Positions 25,461 to 33,935 of a stretch of 64,000 nt of DNA are shown piece by piece. This DNA comes from an uncultured Agathobacter sp. (GTDB lineage Bacteria > Bacillota > Clostridia > Lachnospirales > Lachnospiraceae): positions 1-64,000 of the forward strand of contig CAKRNE010000012.1 in assembly GCA_934365945.1 (NCBI GenBank), given 5' to 3'. A model generated the notes under the pieces. The model was not told where the DNA came from, did no database searches, and saw nothing but the letters and a program-made list of their open reading frames with translations. A program made the position numbers and the translations under genes. Numbering within the stretch: the stretch's first letter is position 1; every line of letters starts with the position of its first letter.

Positions 25461-28400
25461 ATGAAAAAGAAAATCCCAAAAACAGCAGATACTACAGCCA
25501 CTAAAACCACTACAGACGGCATCATCGACGAAACCCTATACGGAGAAGTTATTTCAAAGCACGAGGCTGATGCAGAGGATAGGAAGATGGGCATTCATGC
25601 GCAGGATGAGTACAGGTATTTCAATTTAAGAAAGATAAAAGATTCCTTTGATCTGACAGCAAAAACGCGCAAGGATTGTCAGGATATTTTGAAAAGAGGA
25701 AAGCTTAAGCTGGAGGATTTCTCAAGCGGCTTTGTAGAATCGATGAGTCGTGAGCCGGTATGCCGTTTTATCTGCACAGGATATGAGGAAAAATACGGAT
25801 TCAAGACAGGCATTGAGGTTACACTTTATGTGTCAAAAAATAAGGTGATTAACTTTGAGTGTAATTGTGATGAGTGCATGGGCAGATATTACTGGACCAA
25901 AAATCATCACTGTAAGTACACTGCAGCCGCTTTAGATATTGCACTTGATTATCTGGAAAAAAATGACACTATGGATGCGACTGACGCCGCCGGCCGTCAG
26001 GTGATAAACAGCTTTGCAAACAGGAAGCGCTCGAAGGTGATTTCTGCAAGCAGGCAGCAGGAGAATTCACTTACGCTTGAGCCAAGACTTGTGTGCAAGG
26101 ACAAGAACATCAGCCTTTCCTTCAAGGTCGGTGAGGATAAGCTGTTTGTCGTAAAGGATCTTACACATTTTGCAGATTTGGTACAGAAGTCAGAGACAGA
26201 GGTGTATGGCAGCAATACAAACATCAATCACGGCATACAGAACTTTACCGCGGCTTCCAGAAAATGGGTGGATTTCATACAGGACTGTGTAGCAGAGGAA
26301 AATCGTCTGAAAAGGTCGCTGGAGGAGGCTACATGGAAAAGCATCAGGAAAAAGGTTTCGTCGCTTGTGCTGTACGGATGGCGTATAGACAGGCTCTATG
26401 AGCTGATGGAGCATGCCGGAGTCAACTACGAGGACCGCGATACAAAGACTAAGAGTGTCATAAAGGGCGTGGTGAGGGATCCAAAGCTTATTATGTCAAT
26501 CCGTCCGCTAATGGAGGGCAGAGTGTTTCAGGGAATAAAGGCGATAATCACTTTTCCGCACATGTACATAGGAAGCGGAAAAATGTACTTTATGGATGCG
26601 GATGCAAAGCAGCTTTGCAAGGTTACTCCGGAGTTTTACGAGCATATGGGACCGCTTCTGTCAAAGGATGAGTACAACGACTATGGAGTGCTGAGCCTAA
26701 ATATAGGAAGGAATAATCTGTCAGATTTTTATTATGGGGCACTTCCGGAGCTTTCTGAGCATGTGGATATTATAGAGGATAAGCCCGAGCTTATTGAGCA
26801 GTATCTGCTTCCTGAGACGACATTTTCATTTTATCTGGATGCGGATAATGATGATGTGGACTGCAGAGTTATAGCAGAGTACGGAGATAATAAATGCTCC
26901 TGCCTTGATATGTACAGACCTGATGTGAAGGTTGAGAGTTTCAGAGTGGCTTTTAAGGAGCGTGAGGTGCTGGATATACTCAGGCAGTTTATGCCTGTTG
27001 TGAATCTGAAAAATGACAGAATATGCTGCGGCGGCGATGAGGACAGGATATATGATGTGGTGACAGGCGGTGTGGAGGAGCTTGCAAAGCTCGGAAATGT
27101 CTACTGCACGAGCCGTTTCAAGAACGTGGGAAAGACAAAGGGCACCAGTGTAAGTGTAGGTGTGAGTGTATCAAGCGGTATGCTTGAGCTCGACCTTCTG
27201 ACACAGGATATGAGTGAGGATGAGCTTTTAGAGCTGCTCAAAAACTATAAGAGAAACAGCAGATATTACCGTTTCAAGAGCGGTGAGTTTGTCGATTTGC
27301 AGCAGTCGTCACTGCAGATGCTGTTTGAGATGATGGAATCGCTTCACATGTCACCGAAGGATTTCGTCAAGGGAAAGATGCACCTGCCATTGTACCGTAC
27401 GCTTTACCTCGACAAGATGCTCGAGGAGCACAGCGAGGTCTACAACACGAGAGATGTCCAGTTCAAGCAGATCATTAAGAACATGAAGTCGGTTTCAGAG
27501 TCGGACTATGATGTTCCGCTATCGCTTGATAAAATCATGAGAAACTACCAGAAGAACGGTTTCAGATGGATGAGAACGCTTGAGGACTGTGGCTTTGGAG
27601 GCATACTGGCTGATGATATGGGACTGGGAAAGACGCTGCAGACCATATCAGTGCTGCTTTCCGCAAAGGAAAACGGCATAGAGGGCACATCGCTTATTGT
27701 GTCTCCGGCATCGCTTGTGTTCAACTGGGGAGAGGAGTTTGAGAAGTTTGCTCCGCAGCTTAAGGTAGCACTGCTTGCAGGAAAGGCAGAGGACAGGACA
27801 CAGATAATAGAAGATTATGATAAGTATGATGTGCTTGTCACATCCTATGATGTTTTAAAGAGAGATATAGACCAGTACGATGGCAAGGCATTTTCATATG
27901 AGGTCATAGATGAGGCACAGTACATAAAGAATCAGACGACAGCCGCAGCAAAGGCAGTCAAGCTGATAAACAGCAGGGCGCGCTTCGCACTGACAGGAAC
28001 TCCGATAGAAAACAGGCTCAGTGAGCTTTGGAGCATATTCGACTATCTGATGCCGGGCTTTTTGTATACATATGATGCATTCAGGCGTGATTTTGAGAAT
28101 CCTATCGTCAAATATGAGGATGAGGAAATGATGGAGCGCTTACAGAAGATGGTCAAGCCGTTTATCATGAGACGTCTGAAAAAGGATGTGCTCAAGGATC
28201 TGCCGGATAAGCTTGAGGAGTCGAGAGTAGTGCGGTTTGACGGTGAGCAGCGCAGACTCTATGATGCGCAGGTTGTCCGCATGAAAAACGAGCTCGCAGG
28301 CGGCAATGAGGAAGATTTCAACAAGAACAAGCTCAAGGTGCTTGCAGAGCTTATGAAAATCAGGCAGATATGCTGCGACCCGCATCTGTGTTTTGAAAAC

Positions 28401-28925
28401 TACAATGGTCCATCGGCAAAGCTTGAGTCGTGCCTCGAGCTCATAGACAGCGCAATAGAGGGCGGTCACAAGATACTGCTCTTCTCACAGTTTACGAGCA
28501 TGCTTGCGATCATAGAGGAGGAGCTCAAGAAAAAGGATATAAGCTTTTACAAGATAACCGGAGAGACCTCAAAGCAGGACAGACTTTCCATGGTAAAGCA
28601 GTTCAATGAGGATGACACACCGATTTTCCTTATTTCCTTAAAGGCCGGAGGAGTCGGACTGAACCTGACCGGCGCAGACGTGGTCATCCACTACGATCCA
28701 TGGTGGAATGTGGCTGTCCAGAATCAGGCAACAGACCGTGCACACAGAATCGGACAGACCAAAAAGGTCACCGTATACAAGATGATTGCAAAGGGCACCA
28801 TCGAGGAAAAAATCATGAAGCTGCAGGAGACAAAGAAGGATCTTGCCGACAATATCATAAACGGCGAGAATGTTGGAATTGGCAGTATGTCAAAGGATGA
28901 TATCATGGAGCTGCTCGGAGTGTGA
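25461..28925 (+). CDS. SNF2-family helicase with SWIM-like zinc finger
   Basis: This 1154-residue SNF2/RapA-type ATPase has a SWIM-like finger near residues 138-160 and a SNF2 N domain: DDMGLGKTLQT near 716, DEAQYIKN near 816 and LTGTPIENRLSELWSIFDYL. A helicase C domain carries LLFSQFTSMLAIIEEEL, GGVGLNLTGADVVIHYDPWW and QATDRAHRIGQ. Such proteins remodel DNA-protein complexes; in bacteria the exact role is mostly unknown. The finger reads CNCDEC...HHCKY, with Tyr where the last His is expected. Its own promoter precedes it. Confidence 0.92.
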   Translation: MKKKIPKTADTTATKTTTDGIIDETLYGEVISKHEADAEDRKMGIHAQDEYRYFNLRKIKDSFDLTAKTRKDCQDILKRGKLKLEDFSSGFVESMSREPVCRFICTGYEEKYGFKTGIEVTLYVSKNKVINFECNCDECMGRYYWTKNHHCKYTAAALDIALDYLEKNDTMDATDAAGRQVINSFANRKRSKVISASRQQENSLTLEPRLVCKDKNISLSFKVGEDKLFVVKDLTHFADLVQKSETEVYGSNTNINHGIQNFTAASRKWVDFIQDCVAEENRLKRSLEEATWKSIRKKVSSLVLYGWRIDRLYELMEHAGVNYEDRDTKTKSVIKGVVRDPKLIMSIRPLMEGRVFQGIKAIITFPHMYIGSGKMYFMDADAKQLCKVTPEFYEHMGPLLSKDEYNDYGVLSLNIGRNNLSDFYYGALPELSEHVDIIEDKPELIEQYLLPETTFSFYLDADNDDVDCRVIAEYGDNKCSCLDMYRPDVKVESFRVAFKEREVLDILRQFMPVVNLKNDRICCGGDEDRIYDVVTGGVEELAKLGNVYCTSRFKNVGKTKGTSVSVGVSVSSGMLELDLLTQDMSEDELLELLKNYKRNSRYYRFKSGEFVDLQQSSLQMLFEMMESLHMSPKDFVKGKMHLPLYRTLYLDKMLEEHSEVYNTRDVQFKQIIKNMKSVSESDYDVPLSLDKIMRNYQKNGFRWMRTLEDCGFGGILADDMGLGKTLQTISVLLSAKENGIEGTSLIVSPASLVFNWGEEFEKFAPQLKVALLAGKAEDRTQIIEDYDKYDVLVTSYDVLKRDIDQYDGKAFSYEVIDEAQYIKNQTTAAAKAVKLINSRARFALTGTPIENRLSELWSIFDYLMPGFLYTYDAFRRDFENPIVKYEDEEMMERLQKMVKPFIMRRLKKDVLKDLPDKLEESRVVRFDGEQRRLYDAQVVRMKNELAGGNEEDFNKNKLKVLAELMKIRQICCDPHLCFENYNGPSAKLESCLELIDSAIEGGHKILLFSQFTSMLAIIEEELKKKDISFYKITGETSKQDRLSMVKQFNEDDTPIFLISLKAGGVGLNLTGADVVIHYDPWWNVAVQNQATDRAHRIGQTKKVTVYKMIAKGTIEEKIMKLQETKKDLADNIINGENVGIGSMSKDDIMELLGV

Positions 28926-29080
28926 TGAATTTGTACGGCCTGCATGCAAGATGTATCAGTTTTTGAGTTCTCAACGGGGCTGAATAGTTATAAATTTTAC
29001 ACAAAAAGTGCATATTCACACATAAACGGAACAAAATACGAATTTTGCCGAAAAAACTTGCTTATAACGTTTCTCAACTC

Positions 29081-29109
29081 TTGAACTTAAAAATGATTGA
29101 TAGTATAAT
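29081..29109 (+). promoter_or_regulatory. predicted promoter of pgi
   Basis: TTGAAC (29081-29086), a 17-base spacer and TATAAT (29104-29109), about 48 bases before the start codon: a strong vegetative promoter fitting a highly expressed glycolytic gene. Confidence 0.7.
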
Positions 29110-29156
29110 TTAAGCAATTGAGGAAAATAAGATTAAACGATAAGGAGGAAATCGCA

Positions 29157-30737
29157 ATGATTACCTGGAACAACCTGGATACCCTGGAATCCTTTAAGGA
29201 GCTTTCTAAAGTGGGACGTGTTGACATAAAAGAGGCTATGTCAGGAGACAATGGCGCTAAGCGTGTCAAAGAGTACAACATCCCAATGGCAGAGGGATTC
29301 ACTTACAACTTCGCTGCAAAGCAGGTGGACGCAGATGTGCTTGAGGCACTTGCAAAGCTTGCAAAGGAGGCACAGCTTACAGAGAAATTTGAGGCACTTT
29401 ACAATGGTGCTGTTATCAATACAGGTGAGAACCGTCTCGTTCTTCACCAGCTTACTCGTGGACAGCTCGGAGATGCTGTAGTGGCAGACGGAGTTGACAA
29501 GCGTAAATTCTACGTAGAGCAGCAGGAGAGAATCGCTGAGTTCGCAAACAAGGTTCACTCAGGCGAGATTACAAACGCAGCAGGAGAGAAGTTTACAACA
29601 GTTGTTCAGATAGGAATCGGCGGAAGCGATTTAGGACCTCGTGCTATGTACTTAGCACTTGAGAACTGGGCAAAGAAAAACGGCAGCTTCAAGATGGAAG
29701 CCAAATTCATCAGCAATGTTGACCCTGATGATGCGGCAAGCGTACTTGCATCAGTTGACGTAGCTCACTCTATTTTCATATTAGTATCAAAATCAGGTAC
29801 AACACTTGAGACTCTTACCAATGAGTCATTCGTAAAGGATGCATTAAAGAACGCAGGACTTGATGCTTCTAAGCACATGATTGCTGTAACAAGCGAGACA
29901 TCACCACTTGCAAAGAGCGATGATTACCTTGCAGCCTTCTTCATGGACGATTACATCGGAGGACGTTACTCATCAACATCAGCAGTTGGTGGAGCGGTTC
30001 TCTCACTTGCATTCGGTCCTGAGGTATTTGCACAGTTCCTCGACGGAGCAGCAGCAGAGGATCAGCTTTCAAAGAACGCTGATATCATGAAGAACCCTGA
30101 GATGCTCGACGCACTCATCGGTGTTTACGAGAGAAACGTACTCGGATATCCTAGCACAGCAGTGCTTCCATATTCACAGGCACTCAGCCGTTTCCCTGCA
30201 CATTTACAGCAGGCTGATATGGAGTCAAACGGCAAGTCTGTTAACCGCTTCGGTGAGCCTGTAGATTATGTGACAGGACCGGTTATCTTTGGTGAGCCTG
30301 GAACAAACGGACAGCACTCATTCTATCAGCTCCTTCATCAGGGAACAGATATTGTGCCACTCCAGTTCATCGGCTTCAAGAACAACCAGCTTGACACAGA
30401 TGTAGTCATCCAGGACAGCACAAGCCAGCAGAAGCTCTGCGCAAACGTAGCAGCACAGATAGTTGCATTTGCATGTGGTAAGGCAGACGACAACAAGAAC
30501 AAGAACTTCGAGGGTGGACGTCCTTCAAGTATCATCATCGGAGACCAGGTAAATCCTGCATCTCTTGGTGCACTCCTTGCACACTTTGAGAACAAGATCA
30601 TGTTCCAGGGCTTCTTATGGAATGTAAACAGCTTCGATCAGGAAGGTGTTCAGCTTGGAAAGATACTTGCAAAGAAGGTTCTTGCACATGAGACAGACGG
30701 AGCACTTAAAGAGCTCAGCGATATGCTTAATATATAG
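29157..30737 (+). CDS. pgi: glucose-6-phosphate isomerase
   Basis: This 526-residue enzyme interconverts glucose-6-phosphate and fructose-6-phosphate in glycolysis. The sugar-phosphate isomerase signatures are seen: GIGGSDLGPRAMYLAL, VSKSGTTLETLTNE, GGRYSSTSAVG and EPGTNGQHSFYQLLHQG. The ATG at 29157 has AAGGAGGAAA in front; an upstream in-frame ATG at 29118 lacks one. Codon use is noticeably biased (many AAG, CTT and GCA), as in highly expressed genes. It has its own promoter and terminator. Confidence 0.96.
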   Translation: MITWNNLDTLESFKELSKVGRVDIKEAMSGDNGAKRVKEYNIPMAEGFTYNFAAKQVDADVLEALAKLAKEAQLTEKFEALYNGAVINTGENRLVLHQLTRGQLGDAVVADGVDKRKFYVEQQERIAEFANKVHSGEITNAAGEKFTTVVQIGIGGSDLGPRAMYLALENWAKKNGSFKMEAKFISNVDPDDAASVLASVDVAHSIFILVSKSGTTLETLTNESFVKDALKNAGLDASKHMIAVTSETSPLAKSDDYLAAFFMDDYIGGRYSSTSAVGGAVLSLAFGPEVFAQFLDGAAAEDQLSKNADIMKNPEMLDALIGVYERNVLGYPSTAVLPYSQALSRFPAHLQQADMESNGKSVNRFGEPVDYVTGPVIFGEPGTNGQHSFYQLLHQGTDIVPLQFIGFKNNQLDTDVVIQDSTSQQKLCANVAAQIVAFACGKADDNKNKNFEGGRPSSIIIGDQVNPASLGALLAHFENKIMFQGFLWNVNSFDQEGVQLGKILAKKVLAHETDGALKELSDMLNI

Positions 30738-30777
30738 TAAGTACATCGTTTGGCAGAAGTGAAGATACAGAAATATA

Positions 30778-30826
30778 AAAACGAGCCGCAATCCTGTGGG
30801 TATCAGGATTGTGGCTCGTTTTGTTC
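30778..30826. terminator. bidirectional terminator after pgi
   Basis: AAAACGAGCCGCAATCCTG (30778-30796) pairs with CAGGATTGTGGCTCGTTTT (30804-30822) through 19 pairs, one of them G-T. The flanking A and T tracts let it work in both directions. Confidence 0.88.
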
Positions 30827-30962
30827 TGTCATAATACATCCGGGTTAAAGATGATTTATGGTTACTGTTAGGTGTGAACAGTAACGATATATGACGATTT
30901 AGGTGAGATAATTTATTTAGGTTTATAGTTACTAATGTTGATAATATTGGCAAATGTTATCA

Positions 30963-31154
30963 TTATTTGTGTGCTTTATGAAAGACAACATCATCCTTGA
31001 TATTGCTGTCATATCTGGTATAAGCATGGCCGTGGCTGTTCTTTCCGGATACATCACTGTCGTCTCTCTCAGGACCGTTCTCCATCCACCAGGCATATGC
31101 TGCAGCGCCGATACAAACGGCAGCGCACACGACAATTATTATTGTTTCAAGCAT
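30963..31154 (-). CDS. small single-helix membrane protein
   Basis: This 63-residue protein has one N-terminal membrane helix (about 4-23) followed by a hydrophilic, Asp/His-rich tail. CGGAGGA lies six bases before the ATG. It follows the gene at 31217-31744 on the same strand with 62 bases between, so the two probably share a transcript. No family recognised. Confidence 0.55.
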   Translation of the reverse strand: MLETIIIVVCAAVCIGAAAYAWWMENGPERDDSDVSGKNSHGHAYTRYDSNIKDDVVFHKAHK

Positions 31155-31216
31155 TTTAAATCCTCCGTTTTACTTTGTCAGCATAATGCGGAGAAAATGT
31201 TTTTATTTAATTAAAA

Positions 31217-31744
31217 TTATATTGTAATTTCCTCCGCATATGCGCGAGTTTTGAAATAATCAGCGAAGGAAATTAGTTTATGCCCATCCTTGTCGTGGAT
31301 AAAACGGATAATAAAGCGCCGGCTTGTGTTTGTGAAGCATATGCGCGTGACCACGATAGCGGCATATGCAAATAAAATAATATGTATTAACCGGAGTAAC
31401 GCACCCAGCCAGCTTAAATTGGATGTAAGCCTGCCTAAAAATCCAAGCGAAGAGGTACGGATGCGGCATATGATTGCAGGAAAAGAAGGCATTTCCTCTA
31501 TATACTGACAATCCATGAGCACCGACATATCTGACTCTGAATAAAGCACTGCGCGTGAGTCCAAAACTTCCTGCTGTGGAAGCACTGCCTTATCAGAAGA
31601 GGCATAAGAGCCCGATACAGCACTGTGACCGTATGAACCGTATGCAATGAGGTCCGGATTAAATTCGTCCAGATTTTTGTCGAGACTTATAAAGGAGCAG
31701 AATATAAGACAAAGTAACAGTGGTAAAACCAGTATTTTCTTCAT
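31217..31744 (-). CDS. hypothetical envelope protein with signal sequence
   Basis: This 175-residue protein starts MKKILVLPLLLCLIFCSFIS, a signal peptide or anchor; the ATG at 31744 has AAGGAGC upstream, while an earlier in-frame ATG at 31768 has none. The middle is polar and Ser/Tyr-rich (YGSYGHSAVSGSYASSD). A second hydrophobic stretch (about 117-140) is followed by a basic tail, RRFIIRFIHDK. Likely membrane-associated. I recognise no family. Confidence 0.6.
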   Translation of the reverse strand: MKKILVLPLLLCLIFCSFISLDKNLDEFNPDLIAYGSYGHSAVSGSYASSDKAVLPQQEVLDSRAVLYSESDMSVLMDCQYIEEMPSFPAIICRIRTSSLGFLGRLTSNLSWLGALLRLIHIILFAYAAIVVTRICFTNTSRRFIIRFIHDKDGHKLISFADYFKTRAYAEEITI

Positions 31745-31972
31745 TAGAGTCCGCTCCTTTCCTTCCAATTTATGTATCTATTTTCTTCCTTTAGGTTAAA
31801 AAAGTCAACTTATAAGTAGATTTCTTTTCAAAAATATTGAAATTCTTAATGGGCTGTAATTGTATCAAATGACCATCTTAAATCGATAATATACATATTG
31901 CATAAAAAATAATCGAAAATTTATGCATGTTTGTGCATCACGATAATAGACATTTTTTGGAGCACGTGATAC

Positions 31973-32076
31973 TATAATTAACGTAAAAACCCCCCAATAC
32001 ATTATATATTTTTACTATCCCCATAGTAAAATACCTTCTCCTAAAGGACAGCAGAACGATGGCTGTTCTTTTTTTG
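31973..32076 (+). ncRNA. possible short transcript with hairpin and terminator
   Basis: A TATAAT at 31973-31978 (with only weak -35 candidates) is followed by a 9-bp hairpin TTTTACTAT-CCCC-ATAGTAAAA (32010-32031). A terminator then pairs AGGACAGC (32045-32052) with GCTGTTCT (32062-32069), with seven T after it. No reading frame of note lies between. It may be a free-standing small RNA or the first of several leader segments before the hydrogenase maturation genes. Confidence 0.35.
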
Positions 32077-32118
32077 TCCCAAAATAGTGTATATTTCGGG
32101 AAACAAGCATATAAAATA

Positions 32119-32147
32119 TTGTTGAAATGATTTAGACATGATACAAT
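32119..32147 (+). promoter_or_regulatory. predicted promoter of hydrogenase-maturation leader
   Basis: TTGTTG (32119-32124), a 17-base spacer and TACAAT (32142-32147). The predicted start is near 32155. Confidence 0.4.
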
Positions 32148-32154
32148 TAGAATA

Positions 32155-32354
32155 GATATTAGATAGCACGCAAGAAGCGAGACATGCTGATAACAGCCCT
32201 CTTTCTTCAAGCCTGCAGACATAGAAGGCTCTGACAGCATAGTTCAGAGTCACTGACACCGAATACTGTGAGCAGATGATAGTGGCTTCACGTATGAGGA
32301 GGAAGAGCATTTTGAGACTAAGGGTGTACTTCCGGCGAAGTGCACCCATTTTTA
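32155..32354 (+). ncRNA. structured leader domain 1 ending in a terminator
   Basis: About 170 bases of non-coding sequence contain several local stems, such as CTCTGA/TCAGAG (32229-32249) and TCAC/GTGA, and a possible long stem joining GCCCTCTTTCTTC with GAGGAGGAAGAGC. They end in an 11-bp terminator, GGGTGTACTTC-CGGC-GAAGTGCACCC (32322-32347), with five T. The layout is that of an aptamer plus expression platform, or of a 200-base small RNA. It matches no riboswitch consensus that I know (no B12 box, T-box, SAM, glycine or TPP core). Confidence 0.5.
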
Positions 32355-32355
32355 G

Positions 32356-32517
32356 TGAACAAAGAAGTACAATGACCACATATGCATCTGCATGCTCGCA
32401 TGCAAGGGCATATGTGGTTATTGGACATCCCAACATAAATTGAAAATTGTAGCAGCGTCAAGCTGCGGAGAAGCCTCGTAAGAGGCGAATTTTCAATTAA
32501 TGCTGGGGCTTTGTTCA
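32356..32517 (+). ncRNA. nested three-way-junction RNA element before the hyd operon
   Basis: TGAACAAAG (32356-32364) closes with CTTTGTTCA (32509-32517). Inside are hairpin ACCACATATGC/GCATATGTGGT (32375-32418) and a helix TCCCAACAT/ATGCTGGGG (32428-32436 with 32500-32508, one mismatch), stacked on AATTGAAAATT/AATTTTCAATT (32438-32448 with 32488-32498). That arm carries two terminal hairpins, GCAGC-GTCAA-GCTGC and GCCTC-GTAA-GAGGC (a GNRA loop). Every helix nests, and little sequence is left unpaired. It ends 32 bases before the first gene. Confidence 0.6.
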
Positions 32518-32549
32518 TATTAAATACAAGTAGATATTAGGAGTAACAT

Positions 32550-32795
32550 ATGGAAACAAGAATAGCCCTAATCGGCATCATAGTTGAAAATCCGGATTCG
32601 GTTGAGCAGCTCAATCATCTGCTGCATGAGTACGGCAGCTTCATTGTGGGGCGCATGGGTATCCCATACGAGAAAAAGAACGTGAATATCATCAGCGTGG
32701 CAATTGACGCACCGCAGGATATTATCAGTGCGCTGTCCGGCAGGATTGGCAGGCTGGATGGCATAGGAGTGAAGACCGTTTACTCTAATAAATAA
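32550..32795 (+). CDS. TM1266-family putative iron-only hydrogenase system regulator
   Basis: This 81-residue ACT-like/NikR C-terminal-like protein, RIALIGIIVENPDSVEQLNH ... GRMGIPY, matches the small protein found with HydE, HydF and HydG in many anaerobes and named for Thermotoga TM1266. It lacks a DNA-binding domain, so the regulator label is a family guess. It starts behind TAGGAG, directly after the structured leader, and precedes hydE by 25 bases. Confidence 0.88.
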   Translation: METRIALIGIIVENPDSVEQLNHLLHEYGSFIVGRMGIPYEKKNVNIISVAIDAPQDIISALSGRIGRLDGIGVKTVYSNK

Positions 32796-32820
32796 AGCAG
32801 ACCGGACTACAGGAGAAAGC

Positions 32821-33879
32821 ATGACCGACAATACAGCAATAATAAAAATTATAGATGAAATTAAGGCCTGCCGGAATATCACCCTCGAGCAGCTGCATAT
32901 GCTGCTTGAGACGGATGATATGCAGGCGGTTGATTACCTGAGAAAGAGTGCAGCAGAGAAAGCCCATGAGACCTATGGCAATCAGGTTTTTATTCGAGGG
33001 CTGATAGAGTTCACCAACTACTGCAAAAACGACTGCCTCTACTGCGGCATAAGGCACAGCAATACTCACGCGGACCGCTATCGCCTGAGCACTGAGCAGA
33101 TTATGGCATGCTGCGAGAGTGGCTATGAGCTAGGCTTTCGCACCTTTGTGCTGCAGGGCGGTGAGGACCCGTACTACACGGATGAGCGCATCTGTGGGAT
33201 AGTGTCCGCGATTAAGGCAAGGTATCCGGACTGCGCAGTTACGCTCTCTATCGGTGAAAAGTCAAAGGAGAGCTATCAGAGCTACTTTGATGCCGGGGCA
33301 GACAGATATCTGCTGCGCCATGAGACTGCGGATGAAAAGCATTATGGGAGGCTTCATCCGAAAGAAATGTCACTTGCAAACAGAAAGCGGTGTCTGTGGG
33401 ATTTGAAAGAGATAGGCTACCAGGTGGGCTGCGGCTTCATGGTCGGCTCGCCGGGACAGACAGTGGAGACCTTGTATGAGGATTTGCAGTTTATAAAGGA
33501 GCTTGAGCCTCACATGGTTGGAATCGGACCTTTCATATCGCAGAAGGATACGCCATTTGCAAATGAGAAGTCCGGAACCATGGATGAGACGCTTCGCCTG
33601 CTTTCAATCATCAGGCTTATACATCCCAAGGTGCTGCTTCCTGCCACGACAGCGCTTGGCACAATCCATCCGCTCGGCAGGGAAAAGGGCATACAGTCGG
33701 GCGCCAATGTCGTGATGCCAAACCTCTCACCGGTCAATGTCCGCGACAAATACAAGCTTTACGACAACAAAATCTGCACCGGAGATGAGGCGGCAGAGTG
33801 CCGCTACTGTATGGAAAACCGGATGAAGAGCATCGGCTATCAGGTGGTGGTGTCGCGCGGTGACTACGCAGATTTTTGA
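32821..33879 (+). CDS. hydE: [FeFe] hydrogenase maturase HydE (radical SAM)
   Basis: This 352-residue radical SAM enzyme has the cluster motif C-x3-C-x2-C in NYCKNDCLYCGIR, then FVLQGGEDPYYTDE, RHETADEKHYGRLHP and MVGSPGQT. HydE builds the dithiolate-bridge side of the H-cluster precursor from the HydG product. It lies in the usual maturation cluster TM1266-hydE-hydG-hydF; the structural hydrogenase is not in this window. Confidence 0.95.
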   Translation: MTDNTAIIKIIDEIKACRNITLEQLHMLLETDDMQAVDYLRKSAAEKAHETYGNQVFIRGLIEFTNYCKNDCLYCGIRHSNTHADRYRLSTEQIMACCESGYELGFRTFVLQGGEDPYYTDERICGIVSAIKARYPDCAVTLSIGEKSKESYQSYFDAGADRYLLRHETADEKHYGRLHPKEMSLANRKRCLWDLKEIGYQVGCGFMVGSPGQTVETLYEDLQFIKELEPHMVGIGPFISQKDTPFANEKSGTMDETLRLLSIIRLIHPKVLLPATTALGTIHPLGREKGIQSGANVVMPNLSPVNVRDKYKLYDNKICTGDEAAECRYCMENRMKSIGYQVVVSRGDYADF

Positions 33880-33935
33880 TTAATAGTTACGATTAATAAA
33901 TATAAAACAACACTAGGATATAGAAGGAGATAAAA

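Noticed and set aside
32155..32354. 6S RNA, RNase P RNA, tmRNA or cobalamin riboswitch
   Set aside because: Size fits some of these, but the conserved cores (such as GAGGAAAGTCC of RNase P, or the B12 box) are absent.
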